Shown: piece after piece, positions 42,135 to 50,322 of the stretch
How the letters are laid out: every line of letters starts with the position of its first letter
Numbering within the stretch: position 1 is the first letter of the stretch
Source: Streptomyces sp. NBC_00247
GTDB taxonomy: Bacteria; Actinomycetota; Actinomycetes; Streptomycetales; Streptomycetaceae
Assembly (NCBI RefSeq): GCF_036188265.1
Contig: NZ_CP108093.1
Coordinates: 2,356,001 to 2,420,000, forward strand
Direction: 5' to 3'
Length of the DNA: 64,000 bases
The notes under the pieces: model-generated
The model's database searches: none
Told to the model about the DNA's origin: nothing
The model's input: the letters and a program-made list of their open reading frames with translations, nothing else
Program-made: the position numbers and the translations under genes

Positions 42135-42650
42135 TCAGGCGCAGGGGGCTTCCGGTTCCGGGCCGTGTTCGGCGGCCAGCAGGACGCGTCGCAGCAGGGA
42201 GTTGAGCTGGACGCGCCCCTCGGCGTCCAGCGCTCCGATCAGCCGGGTCTCCTCGTGGCCGAGGTAGTCCATGGTTCCCGTCCAGACGGCCCGGCCGGCC
42301 GGGGTGAGTTCCACGACGACCCTGCGCCGGTCGGTGGTGGAGGGGGTGCGGCGCACATAGCCGCGGCCCTCCAGCACGTCGAGCCGTCCGGTGACGGAGG
42401 CGGGCGCCAGGTCGAGGGCGGCGGCCAGTTCGGACGGGGCGGCGGAACCACCGCGTCCGGCCAGCTCGTGGAGCGTCTCGAACTCCGGTCGGTCCAGGTC
42501 GGCGTCGGCGAGCGACTGCTCCCTGACCCGCCGCAGATGTGCGGTGATCTTCTGCATCCGGGTCACCGCGCCTTCGACGTCGGGATCGAGCCCGGGAAGC
42601 ACCGGCTTCCACCGCTCTATGTGGCTGTCGACCCGGTCGCGTGGCTGCAT
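42135..42650 (-). CDS. MarR-family regulator
   Basis: A 171-residue MarR protein. The winged helix is visible: FETLHELAGRGGSAAPSELAAALDLAPASVTGRLDVLEGRGYV followed by the DRRRVVVELT wing (about residues 57-110). The ATG at 42650 gives the family length. It is divergent from an MFS exporter; their 116-bp spacer holds the inverted repeat CTTATTTCG/CGAAATAAG, probably its operator. Confidence 0.88.
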   Translation of the reverse strand: MQPRDRVDSHIERWKPVLPGLDPDVEGAVTRMQKITAHLRRVREQSLADADLDRPEFETLHELAGRGGSAAPSELAAALDLAPASVTGRLDVLEGRGYVRRTPSTTDRRRVVVELTPAGRAVWTGTMDYLGHEETRLIGALDAEGRVQLNSLLRRVLLAAEHGPEPEAPCA

Positions 42651-42721
42651 GGCGGAATCGTACGCCCGCCGGGGCGGGCACCTCACCGCACCCGTTCCAG
42701 GCGGAGCGATCCGCGAACTCC

Positions 42722-42758
42722 CTTATTTCGATGGCGAATTATTCGGAACCGAAATAAG
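42722..42758. promoter_or_regulatory. Probable MarR operator upstream of the MFS gene
   Basis: Inverted repeat CTTATTTCG (42722-42730) and CGAAATAAG (42750-42758), 19-bp spacer, in an A/T-rich island. TAAGCT (42755-42760) is a -10 placed 6 bp before the ATG 42767, so binding would block a leaderless promoter. Confidence 0.65.
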
Positions 42759-42766
42759 CTGTGTCC

Positions 42767-44023
42767 ATGCCATCCCACCCCCTGCGCACCCGCGCCTTCG
42801 CGCTGCTCTTCGCCGGCCAGACCCTCTCCCTGGCCGGCGACGCCGCCGTGCCGGTCGCGCTCACCCTCGCCGTCTACCAGGCCACCGGATCGAGCGGCGC
42901 CCTCGCCCTCGTACTCACCTGCGCACTGATCCCCAAGGTGTTGCTGCTGCCGCTCGGCGGGGTGATCGGCGACCGGTTCGACCCGAGGACCGTCGCGCTC
43001 GCGACCAACACCGTACGGGCGGCGGGACAGATCTTCGTCGGGCTGGAACTCCTCGGCAAAGACCCGCACATCTGGCAGATCGCGGTCGCCGAGGCGGTCG
43101 GGGGCATCGCCGGGGCCTTCTCCATGCCGACCGCCGCCCCGCTGGTCCGGGGCACCGTGGACGACTCCCAACTGCTGCGCGCCAATGCCCTGATCGCCTC
43201 GGTGAACGGGGCGGTGAGGCTCGGCGGGCCGGCTCTCGGCGGCACTCTGGTCCTCACCGCGGGGGCCGGGTGGGCGTTCCTGCTCGACGGCGCGAGCTTC
43301 GCGGCGTGCGCCGCCCTGCTGGCCGCGATCCGGGTGCGGCGCGTCCGGGTACCCCACTCCTCGGTCCTCGCGGACCTCAAGGAGGGCTGGAGCGAGGTAC
43401 GCGCCCGGGACTGGTACTGGCCCACCCTGATCGCGCACGGTGTCTGGAACGGCGCGGCGGCGGCCCTGGCCACCCTCGGCCCGGCGGTGATCGTCGGCGC
43501 GCACGGCGACGAAGGCGCCTGGGTCACGCTCATGCAGGTCGGCTCGGCGGGAGTGCTGGCGGGCTCCCTGCTGGCCGGCCGGGCCAAGCCGCGCAGGCCG
43601 GTCCTGGTCTCCACCCTGGGCCTCTCGACGTACGCCCTGCCCCTGGCGCTGCTCGCCGCCTCGGCGCCCGCCTGGGCCACCATCACCTCGTACGGACTCG
43701 CCCTCACCGGCCTGGGGTACCTCGGCCCGGTCTGGGACACCTCGGTGATGTCGGCCGTCCCGGAGCAGGTGCTGGCCCGGGTCACGTCGTACGACTGGCT
43801 GATCTCGATCGCCGCGATGCCCCTGGGGTACGTACTCGCCCCGCTGGCCGCCTCGGCGGTGGGGCCCGGACTTCCGCTCGGGGTGGCGGCAGCCGCGGTG
43901 CTGACGGCCTGCCTGGCCACGGCCGCGCTGCCGGGCGTCCGGCACTTCGTGGCCGAGCCGGACCCCGGCGCGGCACAGGGCCCCGAGGCGGCCCCGAAGG
44001 CGCTCGCCCCGACCCCTTCTTGA
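42767..44023 (+). CDS. MFS exporter (MFS_3/enterobactin-exporter type)
   Basis: A 418-residue MFS protein with about 12 hydrophobic segments: RTRAFALLFAGQTLSLAGDA at the start, VIGDRFDPRTVALATN as the cytoplasmic signature and TAAPLVRGTVDDSQLLRANAL, the last typical of the MFS_3/EntS-like group. Probably controlled by the divergent MarR. A GTG at 42761 is an alternative start. Its stop codon lies within the 28-bp palindrome 44013-44040, which belongs to the next promoter. Confidence 0.88.
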   Translation: MPSHPLRTRAFALLFAGQTLSLAGDAAVPVALTLAVYQATGSSGALALVLTCALIPKVLLLPLGGVIGDRFDPRTVALATNTVRAAGQIFVGLELLGKDPHIWQIAVAEAVGGIAGAFSMPTAAPLVRGTVDDSQLLRANALIASVNGAVRLGGPALGGTLVLTAGAGWAFLLDGASFAACAALLAAIRVRRVRVPHSSVLADLKEGWSEVRARDWYWPTLIAHGVWNGAAAALATLGPAVIVGAHGDEGAWVTLMQVGSAGVLAGSLLAGRAKPRRPVLVSTLGLSTYALPLALLAASAPAWATITSYGLALTGLGYLGPVWDTSVMSAVPEQVLARVTSYDWLISIAAMPLGYVLAPLAASAVGPGLPLGVAAAAVLTACLATAALPGVRHFVAEPDPGAAQGPEAAPKALAPTPS

Positions 44024-44040
44024 ACATGTTCAAGAAGGGG
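44013..44040. promoter_or_regulatory. Perfect 28-bp palindrome, operator A of the 44.1-kb operon
   Basis: Half-site CCCCTTCTTGAACA and its exact inverse. Core TTGAACATGTTCAA. It covers the MFS stop codon and the -35 box (TTGAAC, 44020-44025) of the next promoter. It could double as a terminator. Confidence 0.85.
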
Positions 44041-44048
44041 TCTACAGT
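44020..44048 (+). promoter_or_regulatory. Promoter of the membrane protein-DCC-TetR operon
   Basis: TTGAAC (44020-44025), 17 bp, TACAGT (44043-44048). It is flanked by palindromes A (44013-44040) and B (44065-44078). Confidence 0.7.
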
Positions 44049-44064
44049 CCATGACAACGGTTTA

Positions 44065-44078
44065 TTGAACACGTTCAA
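44065..44078. promoter_or_regulatory. Operator B, TTGAACACGTTCAA
   Basis: 13 of 14 bases shared with the core of palindrome A, 45 bp downstream, just past the expected transcription start and 12 bp before the ATG of 44091. Confidence 0.8.
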
Positions 44079-44090
44079 AGGGGCTGGGGC

Positions 44091-44519
44091 ATGGACCTCA
44101 CCGTGGTCGCGTACATCATCTATCTGGTCGTCAGCGTGGCGCTCACCGTCTGGGTGGCGCGCACGCTGAGCCGTAACGGGCGCATCTTCATCGCGGACGT
44201 CCTGAAGGGGAACGAGAAGCTCGCCGACGCCGTGAACCATCTGCTGGTGGTCGGCTTCTACCTGGTGAACCTGGGCTTCGTGACGCTCTATCTGCGCAAC
44301 ACCGACGACATCGCGGACGCCCGCGCGCTCTTCGACGCGCTCTCGCCGAAGATCGGCGTCGTCCTCCTGGTGCTCGGCGCCATGCACCTGGGCAACGTCT
44401 TCGTCCTCAGCAGGATGCGCCGCCGTGGCCTGATGGAGCGTGAGCAGACCCCGCCGGTACCGCCGCAGGGCTGGACCGGGCCGCAGGGCCCGTGGGCGGC
44501 CCCCGCCGCCGGACGGTGA
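44091..44519 (+). CDS. Small three-helix membrane protein
   Basis: A 142-residue protein with three hydrophobic segments (about residues 4-24, 50-70 and 88-108) and a Pro-rich tail. The loop after helix 1 (RTLSRNGRIFIADVLKGNEKLADAVNHLLVVGFY) contains a conserved-looking His pair region; no family name comes to mind. AAAGGGG lies upstream of the ATG. It overlaps the next gene (GTGA) and sits under the two TTGAACAYGTTCAA operators. Confidence 0.8.
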   Translation: MDLTVVAYIIYLVVSVALTVWVARTLSRNGRIFIADVLKGNEKLADAVNHLLVVGFYLVNLGFVTLYLRNTDDIADARALFDALSPKIGVVLLVLGAMHLGNVFVLSRMRRRGLMEREQTPPVPPQGWTGPQGPWAAPAAGR

Positions 44520-44992
44520 GCCGGGTGCTCCGCGAGGGAGCCGGGGTGCCCGCCACGGGGGCGGGCACCCCGGCCCGGCGGACCGCGGTCCCGGTCCGGC
44601 GGCTCACCGTGCTGTACGACCCCCACTGCTCGCTCTGCGTCCACGTGCGCCACTGGCTGCGGAGGCAGCGCCAGCTCGTCCCGCTGGACCTGGTGCCCGC
44701 CGCCTCGGAGGAGGCCCGCCGGCGCTTCCCGGAGCTGGACCCCGCGACGACACTGGAGGAGATCACCGTCGTCGGCGACCAGGGGCAGGTCTACCGGGGC
44801 ACGGCGGCCTGGATCGTCTGCCTGTGGGCTCTCGCCGACCACCGGCCGAAGGCGCACTGGCTCACCACTCCGGCGGGCCGGCCCTTCGCCCGCGCGACGG
44901 CGCTGGCCGCCGCGAAGTACCGGTCGGCGACGGCCGCGCCCTGCGGCCCGGACGGCACCTGCGCGGTCCCCGCGCCGGAAGCGGACGGATAG
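44516..44992 (+). CDS. DCC-family thiol-disulfide oxidoreductase-like protein (DUF393)
   Basis: A 158-residue protein. After about 30 residues, LTVLYDPHCSLCVHVRHWLRRQ carries the D-x-x-C-x-x-C motif (about residues 36-42) that defines the DCC/DUF393 family, thioredoxin-fold proteins presumed to do thiol chemistry. The final CGPDGTCAVP adds two further cysteines. GTG start overlaps the previous stop. Its role next to a small membrane protein is unknown; redox modification of that partner is a guess. Confidence 0.85.
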   Translation: MSRVLREGAGVPATGAGTPARRTAVPVRRLTVLYDPHCSLCVHVRHWLRRQRQLVPLDLVPAASEEARRRFPELDPATTLEEITVVGDQGQVYRGTAAWIVCLWALADHRPKAHWLTTPAGRPFARATALAAAKYRSATAAPCGPDGTCAVPAPEADG

Positions 44993-45002
44993 CCTTGGGG
45001 CC

Positions 45003-45914
45003 GTGGCGAAGGACGAGCGGGACACCAGGGACGAGAACGGCGCGGCGGACGGCCAGACCCCGCGCGGCGCGGACGGGCGGCACCCGCGCGGGGACGCGGC
45101 GGACGCACGGACGGCGCGGCGGGCGGCGGCGCCCCGGGACACCGAGGCACCCGCCGTCCACTCCCCCGCCCCGCCGGCGGCCGAGGCCGGCGCCACCACC
45201 GACGAGAAGGGCGCCGGCCGGAGCACCGCCAAGAGCGAGCAGACCCGCACGGTCATCCTGGAGACGGCTCTGCGGCTCTTCCAGGAGCGCGGTTACGACA
45301 AGACCACCATGCGGGCCATCGCCCAGGAGGCGGGCGTCTCGGTCGGCAACGCGTACTACTACTTCGCCGGCAAGGAACACCTCGTCCAGGGCTTCTACGA
45401 CCGCATCGGCGCGGACCACCGGGCCGCCGCCCGGATCGTCCTGGACCGCGAGACCGATCTGGAGGCCCGGCTCGCGGGCGTACTGACCGCCTGGCTGGAC
45501 GTGGCCACGCCGTACCACGAGTTCGCGGCGCAGTTCTTCAAGAACGCGGCCGACCCGGACAGCCCGCTCAGCCCCTTCTCCGCGGAGTCGGAACCCGCCC
45601 GCCAGGCCGCCATCGCCCTGCACCGCGAGGTGCTGGCGGGCTCGAAGGCGAAGGTCCCCGAGGAGCTGGCGGACGCTCTTCCGGAGCTGATGTGGCTCTC
45701 CCAGATGGGCCTGGTCCTCTACTGGGTGTTCGACCGCACCCCGGACCGCGAACGCACCCGGCGGCTCGCCGTCCGGGGCGCCCGGCTCACCACGCGGGGC
45801 GTCGCGCTCGCCCGTTTCCGGGTGCTGCGGCCGCTGGTGCGCGAGGTGCACGAGCTGTTCACGGACTTCCTGCCGGGGATGGCCTCGGCGGCGGTGGCGA
45901 ACAAGAAGACGTGA
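45003..45914 (+). CDS. TetR-family regulator with a long disordered head
   Basis: A 303-residue TetR. The first 78 residues are charged and Ala/Arg-rich, likely disordered. The helix-turn-helix follows (TALRLFQERGYDKTTMRAIA, AGVSVGNAYYYFAGKEHL), then a C-terminal TetR ligand domain. TAGCCT (44990-44995), overlapping the preceding stop, lies 7 bp before the GTG 45003, so a leaderless internal promoter is possible. It ends a three-gene unit whose promoter carries two TTGAACAYGTTCAA palindromes, so autoregulation is the simplest model. A later start without the head cannot be excluded. Confidence 0.88.
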   Translation: MAKDERDTRDENGAADGQTPRGADGRHPRGDAADARTARRAAAPRDTEAPAVHSPAPPAAEAGATTDEKGAGRSTAKSEQTRTVILETALRLFQERGYDKTTMRAIAQEAGVSVGNAYYYFAGKEHLVQGFYDRIGADHRAAARIVLDRETDLEARLAGVLTAWLDVATPYHEFAAQFFKNAADPDSPLSPFSAESEPARQAAIALHREVLAGSKAKVPEELADALPELMWLSQMGLVLYWVFDRTPDRERTRRLAVRGARLTTRGVALARFRVLRPLVREVHELFTDFLPGMASAAVANKKT

Positions 45915-45948
45915 CGTCCGTCCCGGCGGCGCGCAGCCGTCCCGTCTT

Positions 45949-45978
45949 TTGACATACCTATGCCGTCAGACCTAAAGT
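45949..45978 (+). promoter_or_regulatory. Leaderless promoter of the MarR gene
   Basis: TTGACA (45949-45954), 18 bp, TAAAGT (45973-45978), 7 bp before the ATG 45986. This is the clearest housekeeping promoter in the window. Confidence 0.8.
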
Positions 45979-45985
45979 CCGGACC

Positions 45986-46462
45986 ATGCCCGCCACCCGC
46001 GCGTCCGCGCAGGACGACTCCGCAGCCTCCGCGCTCGCGTCCGTCCTGCCCGCGCTGAACCGGGCACTGGACCGTCGGATCGCCCAGGACTTCCCGGGCC
46101 CCAAGCCGCCGGAGGGGCAGCTCGCGCTGCTGCGTTTCGTGTCGAGTCACGAGGGCTCCACCGTCCGCGAGGCGGCCGACGCGCTGCTGATGCGGCCGAA
46201 CAACGTGAGCGCTCTCGTCTCCCGGCTCACCGTGGCAGGGCTGCTGGAGCGCCGCCCCGACCCCGCGGACAAGCGCGTCGCGCATCTGTACCCGACCTCC
46301 CGGGCGAGGCGCGAACTGGCCGAGGTCCGACGCCTCCAGGGCGTCCACCTCGCCCGCGCGCTGGAGTCCCTCACCGATGGTGAGCAGGACGCGCTGGGGT
46401 CCGCGCTCGGCGCGCTGAACGCACTGACGGACGCGCTGCACCCGGCGCCCGCGGCCGAGTAA
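45986..46462 (+). CDS. MarR-family regulator
   Basis: A 158-residue MarR. LALLRFVSSHEGSTVREAADALLMRPNNVSALVSRLTVAGLLERRPDPADKR covers the winged helix (about residues 46-100; continuous segments). It is followed in the same direction, after 259 bp containing a 19-bp tandem repeat, by a DHA2 exporter it probably controls. Confidence 0.88.
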   Translation: MPATRASAQDDSAASALASVLPALNRALDRRIAQDFPGPKPPEGQLALLRFVSSHEGSTVREAADALLMRPNNVSALVSRLTVAGLLERRPDPADKRVAHLYPTSRARRELAEVRRLQGVHLARALESLTDGEQDALGSALGALNALTDALHPAPAAE

Positions 46463-46471
46463 CCCCCTCCC

Positions 46472-46547
46472 CGGGCACCCCGGAGACCCCCGGACATCCG
46501 GGAGACCCCGGGACACCTCGGAGAACCCGGGACACCTCGGAGATCCC
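46472..46547. repeat. Four 19-bp tandem repeats upstream of the DHA2 exporter
   Basis: Four degenerate copies beginning at 46472, 46491, 46510 and 46529; the third and fourth differ by one base (GGGACACCTCGGAGAACCC type). They lie between the MarR stop and the exporter gene. Either slippage-derived or an iterated regulator site. Confidence 0.85.
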
Positions 46548-46721
46548 AGGAGAGCCCGAGGCTCACTCCCGTCCTCCGCGTCCCGGCCCACCCGCGCGCC
46601 CTGCCGGCACCGCGGCCCCTCCGGCGTTCCAGGACGCACCGCCCGCGTGGCACACCCCCGGACACCCGGGGGCCTCCGGGCTTTTCCGGTAACCCCTCCC
46701 TCAGAAGGACAAGGCACACCC

Positions 46722-48308
46722 ATGTCGTCCACCATCGTGGATCCCTCACCCCTGCCCGCTTCCTCCCCACCCCCGGCGGCCGCGTCCGCGGGACGCCGCG
46801 CGAACCCCTGGCTGACGCTCGTGGCCGTCTCCTTCGGGCTGTTCATGGTCCAGCTCGACGCGTCGGTGGTGGCCATCGCCAACCCCGAGATCGGTCGCGA
46901 CCTCGACGCGTCCACGGCCGGCCTCCAGTGGGTGACCAACGCGTACCTGCTGGCCCTCGCCGCCTCGCTGATCCTGGGCGGCAAGCTCGGCGACCGGTTC
47001 GGCCGGCGCACCTACTACCTGGTGGGGGTCGTCGGCTTCACGCTCGCCTCCGTCGCCATCGGACTGTCGGGCTCGATCGAGGGGGTCGTCGGCTTCCGCG
47101 TGCTCCAGGGCTTCTTCGGCGGCCTGCTGATGCCCAACACCCTGGGTCTGCTCCGCGCGGTCTTCCCGCCGCGCAAGTTCGGCATGGCGGTGGGTCTGTG
47201 GGCGATGGTCTCGACCGTGTCCACGGCGCTCGGCCCGATCGTCGGCGGCCTGCTGGTCGAGAACGTCGGCTGGGAGTCGGTCTTCTGGGTCAACGCGCCC
47301 ATCGGCGTGATCGCGGTACTGGTGAGCGCGTTCGTGCTGCCGCAGAGCAAGGACTCCACGGGGCACCACCGCTTCGACGTTCCCGGAGTGGTGCTGCTGG
47401 CGGCCGGTCTGATCTGCGTGGTCTTCGGTGTGGTCAAGGGTGAGACCTGGGGCTGGGGTTCGGCCGGGACGCTCGGCACGATCCTGGCGGGCTTGCTGGT
47501 CCTGGTGGCCTTCGGCTTCTACGAGACGCGCCAGGAGCACCCGTTGCTGCCGATGCGGCTGTTCCGCATCCGCTCCCTCACGATCGGCGCGGTCGTCACC
47601 GCGCTGAACTTCTTCGTGATGCTCGGCGTGCTCTTCTTCGTGATGCTCTACCTCCAGAACGTGCGGGGCTTCTCGCCGGTGGAGGCCGGGGTGCGCATCC
47701 TGCCGCTGAGCCTGGCCTCGCTGGTGGCCGCGCCGCTGGGTGCCGCGCTGACCGGACGCTTCGGTCCGCGTCTGACCATGCCGCTGGGCATGGTGCTCCA
47801 GGCGGCCGCGACCTTCACCATGCTGACCTGGGAGACCGATTCGTCGTACGCGACGATGTGGCCGCCGTTCATCGCGCTCGGGCTGGGGGTCGGCATCGTG
47901 CTCTCCGCGTCCTCGGACGCGATCGTCGGACAGGCTCCGGTCAGGGACGGCGGAGTGGCGGGCGGCCTCCAGGCCACCGCGCTGCAGATCGGCGGTGCGC
48001 TCGGCACCTCGGTGCTGGTCTCGTTGATCAGCGGCCGGGCCGGCTCCACGCTCGTCGGCGAACTGACCGGTGCGGGGGTGCCCGCGCGCGTCGCGGACGG
48101 CCTGGCCGGGGCCGGGGACGCGGTGTCGATGGGTGTCGCCCCGGTCTCCGCCGCGATGCCCGCCCCGCTCCGGGCGGCCGTCGTGGAGGGCAGCGGCCAG
48201 GCGTTCATGAACGGCGTGCACACCGCCGTCACCGTCACCGGCGTCCTCTGCCTGGCGGGCGCCGTCGTCGCGGCGGCGGGCCTGCGCCGGGGGCCCACCG
48301 CGCACTGA
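46722..48308 (+). CDS. DHA2-family drug exporter (14 TM MFS)
   Basis: A 528-residue MFS exporter of the EmrB/QacA type with about 14 hydrophobic segments. FGLFMVQLDASVVAIANPEI is the family motif in helix 1 (D in helix 1), GGKLGDRFGRRTYYLVG the cytoplasmic signature, and GLWAMVSTVSTALGPIVGGLL the antiporter motif C. AGAAGGACAAGG precedes the ATG 46722. The adjacent MarR is the likely regulator; the substrate is unknown. Confidence 0.92.
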   Translation: MSSTIVDPSPLPASSPPPAAASAGRRANPWLTLVAVSFGLFMVQLDASVVAIANPEIGRDLDASTAGLQWVTNAYLLALAASLILGGKLGDRFGRRTYYLVGVVGFTLASVAIGLSGSIEGVVGFRVLQGFFGGLLMPNTLGLLRAVFPPRKFGMAVGLWAMVSTVSTALGPIVGGLLVENVGWESVFWVNAPIGVIAVLVSAFVLPQSKDSTGHHRFDVPGVVLLAAGLICVVFGVVKGETWGWGSAGTLGTILAGLLVLVAFGFYETRQEHPLLPMRLFRIRSLTIGAVVTALNFFVMLGVLFFVMLYLQNVRGFSPVEAGVRILPLSLASLVAAPLGAALTGRFGPRLTMPLGMVLQAAATFTMLTWETDSSYATMWPPFIALGLGVGIVLSASSDAIVGQAPVRDGGVAGGLQATALQIGGALGTSVLVSLISGRAGSTLVGELTGAGVPARVADGLAGAGDAVSMGVAPVSAAMPAPLRAAVVEGSGQAFMNGVHTAVTVTGVLCLAGAVVAAAGLRRGPTAH

Positions 48309-48337
48309 CGGGCCCCCGCCCGACCCCGTACCCACGA

Positions 48338-48379
48338 GAACGGCCCGCCCGCGGAATCCCTTCCGCGGGCGGGCCGTTC
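48338..48379. terminator. Strong bidirectional hairpin
   Basis: 19-bp perfect stem (48338-48356 with 48361-48379) with a 4-base loop, between the DHA2 exporter and the convergent peptide-binding protein gene. Confidence 0.9.
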
Positions 48380-48408
48380 GTGCGGGTGGCGTGCGGACCA
48401 CCGGCGGA

Positions 48409-49962
48409 TCAGATCCGCTTCAGCTCCCAGAGGCGCCACAGGCCGGTGCCGTCGGAGAGGTACTGCGAACCGGAGATCCCGGTCTTGGCGATGACGTAGT
48501 CCTTCTTCTGCCACAGCGGGACCAGCGGCACGTCCTCGCCGACGATCTGCTGGATCTCCTTGAAGTCGTTCGAGGTGCGGCTGCGGTCCTCGTACTGCTG
48601 GGTGTCGGTGACGAGCTTGTCCAGCTTGGCGTTGGAGTAGCCGTTGTGGAGACTGCTGTCGGTGCCGACGAGCGGCTGGCCGAAGGTGTCGGGGTCCGGG
48701 AAGTCGGGGAGCCAGCCGACGGTGTACGCGTCGTACTTACCGGCCGCGTACCCCTTCTGGAACGCCTGCCACTCCACTTCCTTGACGGTGACCTTGAAGA
48801 GCCCGTCCTTCTCCAGCTGACGCTTGATCTCGGCGGACTCCGCGGTGGTCGCGCCGTCCGGGCGGAACGCGAAGGTGATCGGCACCGGGATCTCGGCGCC
48901 GGCCTCCTGGAGCAGCTCCTTGGCCTTGGCCACGTCGGGCTGCGGGTAGGTGTCGAAGAACGGCGTCGAGTGGCCGATGAAGCCCTGCGGGATCAGCGAG
49001 TAGAGCGGCTCGACGGTGGAGTCGTAGACGTTGCCGACCAGCGGTCCGCGGTCGATCGTCCAGGCGATGGCCTGCCGGATGCGCTTGTCCGAGAGCGTCG
49101 CGCCCTCACGGACGTTGAAGACCAGGTTGCGGATCTCGGCGCTGTCCATCTCGGTGATCTGCACGTTCGGGTCGGCCGGGTTGATCTTGGCGATCTCGGC
49201 CGGCGGCAGCTGGCGGTGCGTCACGTCGAGGCCGCCCGCCTTCCAGGCGGCGAGCAGCTTGTCGGAGGTCTCGTAGTACTTGACGTCGATCGCCGCGTTG
49301 ACGTGTCTGATCGCGCCCCGGTAGCTGGTGTTGGGCGTCATCGAAGCCTTGACACCGGCCTCGTAGGACTTCAGGACGTACGGCCCGGAGCCGTCCACCT
49401 TGTTGTCCGTGCGGAGCTTGTCCTTCGGGTACGTCGCCGGATCGACGATCGCACCGGCGCCGGTGGCGAGCTTCGCGGGGAAGGTCGCGTCACGGGCGGA
49501 CAGGTTGAAGGTGATGTCGCGGCCGTCGGTCACCACGTTCCGCAGGCTCGGGAAGAGGATCGCCGGGCCGACATCGGAGTTGATCTTCATCAGCCGGTCG
49601 AAGGAGTACTTGACGTCCTTCGCCGTGATCTTGTGACCGTTGGAGAAGGTCAGGTCGTCCCGCAGCTTGCAACGGTAGGTCGTGAGCTTCTGACCGATGA
49701 ACTGGCAGCTCTCCGCGGCATCCGGCTCGGGCACGATGGCTCCGGACTTGAAAGTCATCAGAGTCTGGTACAGGTTGCTGAAGAGGGACCAGGATCCCGC
49801 GTCGTACGCACCTGCCGGGTCGAGCGAGGTGACCTCGTCGACAGTACCCACAGTAATCGGCTTGCCACCCGCCTCACCGGAGGGGAGAAGCTGCCAGGCC
49901 CCGACCCCTGCGATGATCAGTACCGCGCATATCGCAAGAATCCGTACCCGGATCGAACGCAT
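48409..49962 (-). CDS. ABC transporter substrate-binding protein (SBP family 5)
   Basis: A 517-residue peptide/nickel-type binding protein. A short basic start and one hydrophobic segment (ILAICAVLIIAGVGAWQLL) anchor or export it; no lipobox cysteine follows, which is unusual for Gram-positive SBPs. The body has the family pattern TSLDPAGAYDAGSWSLFSNL, LRDDLTFSNGHKITAKDVKYSFDR and FPDPDTFGQPL. GGGAGAG precedes the ATG 49962. No permease or ATPase genes are adjacent, so its transporter is elsewhere. Confidence 0.9.
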   Translation of the reverse strand: MRSIRVRILAICAVLIIAGVGAWQLLPSGEAGGKPITVGTVDEVTSLDPAGAYDAGSWSLFSNLYQTLMTFKSGAIVPEPDAAESCQFIGQKLTTYRCKLRDDLTFSNGHKITAKDVKYSFDRLMKINSDVGPAILFPSLRNVVTDGRDITFNLSARDATFPAKLATGAGAIVDPATYPKDKLRTDNKVDGSGPYVLKSYEAGVKASMTPNTSYRGAIRHVNAAIDVKYYETSDKLLAAWKAGGLDVTHRQLPPAEIAKINPADPNVQITEMDSAEIRNLVFNVREGATLSDKRIRQAIAWTIDRGPLVGNVYDSTVEPLYSLIPQGFIGHSTPFFDTYPQPDVAKAKELLQEAGAEIPVPITFAFRPDGATTAESAEIKRQLEKDGLFKVTVKEVEWQAFQKGYAAGKYDAYTVGWLPDFPDPDTFGQPLVGTDSSLHNGYSNAKLDKLVTDTQQYEDRSRTSNDFKEIQQIVGEDVPLVPLWQKKDYVIAKTGISGSQYLSDGTGLWRLWELKRI

Positions 49963-50322
49963 TGCCGTGCTCTCCCTTACCAGCCCCGCCGCGATCAGCG
50001 CGCGCATACGCGCACATCACCGCATGTTCGCGCTCACTCAATCACAGGATTTTCGCATCTGGAAGCCCAAACGGGTGACCGATGGCCTTTTGACTGACGC
50101 TGGATGCCCCAGCCGTCAAGAGGCAGGGCACACCTGTCCATTGAGTGGGACAACCGTCACGCGGGGTGACGAAAACGAGGTGCGGGCGGGGTGCGGCGAC
50201 TCTGCTGATTGATCGTCATGTCGACTTTCACACAACGGCCTTCTTCGGTGAAATACCTAGGAAAAGAGCTGAAAAGCCTCATCGAGGGCTCACTCGGGAG
50301 GGCCTGCGCCCACGGAGGCGGC
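49963..50322. other. Intergenic between the binding protein and the phosphoesterase
   Basis: A 360-bp gene-free stretch of lower GC than its surroundings. It includes the leftward promoter of the binding-protein gene and the 3' side of the phosphoesterase. GTCAC-N5-GTGAC (50156-50170) is an inverted repeat that may bind a regulator. I see no small ORF with an SD. Confidence 0.4.

Noticed and set aside
44013..44040. 28-bp palindrome as only a terminator
   Set aside because: It contains a -35 box properly spaced to TACAGT and its core recurs at 44065-44078, so an operator role is better supported.
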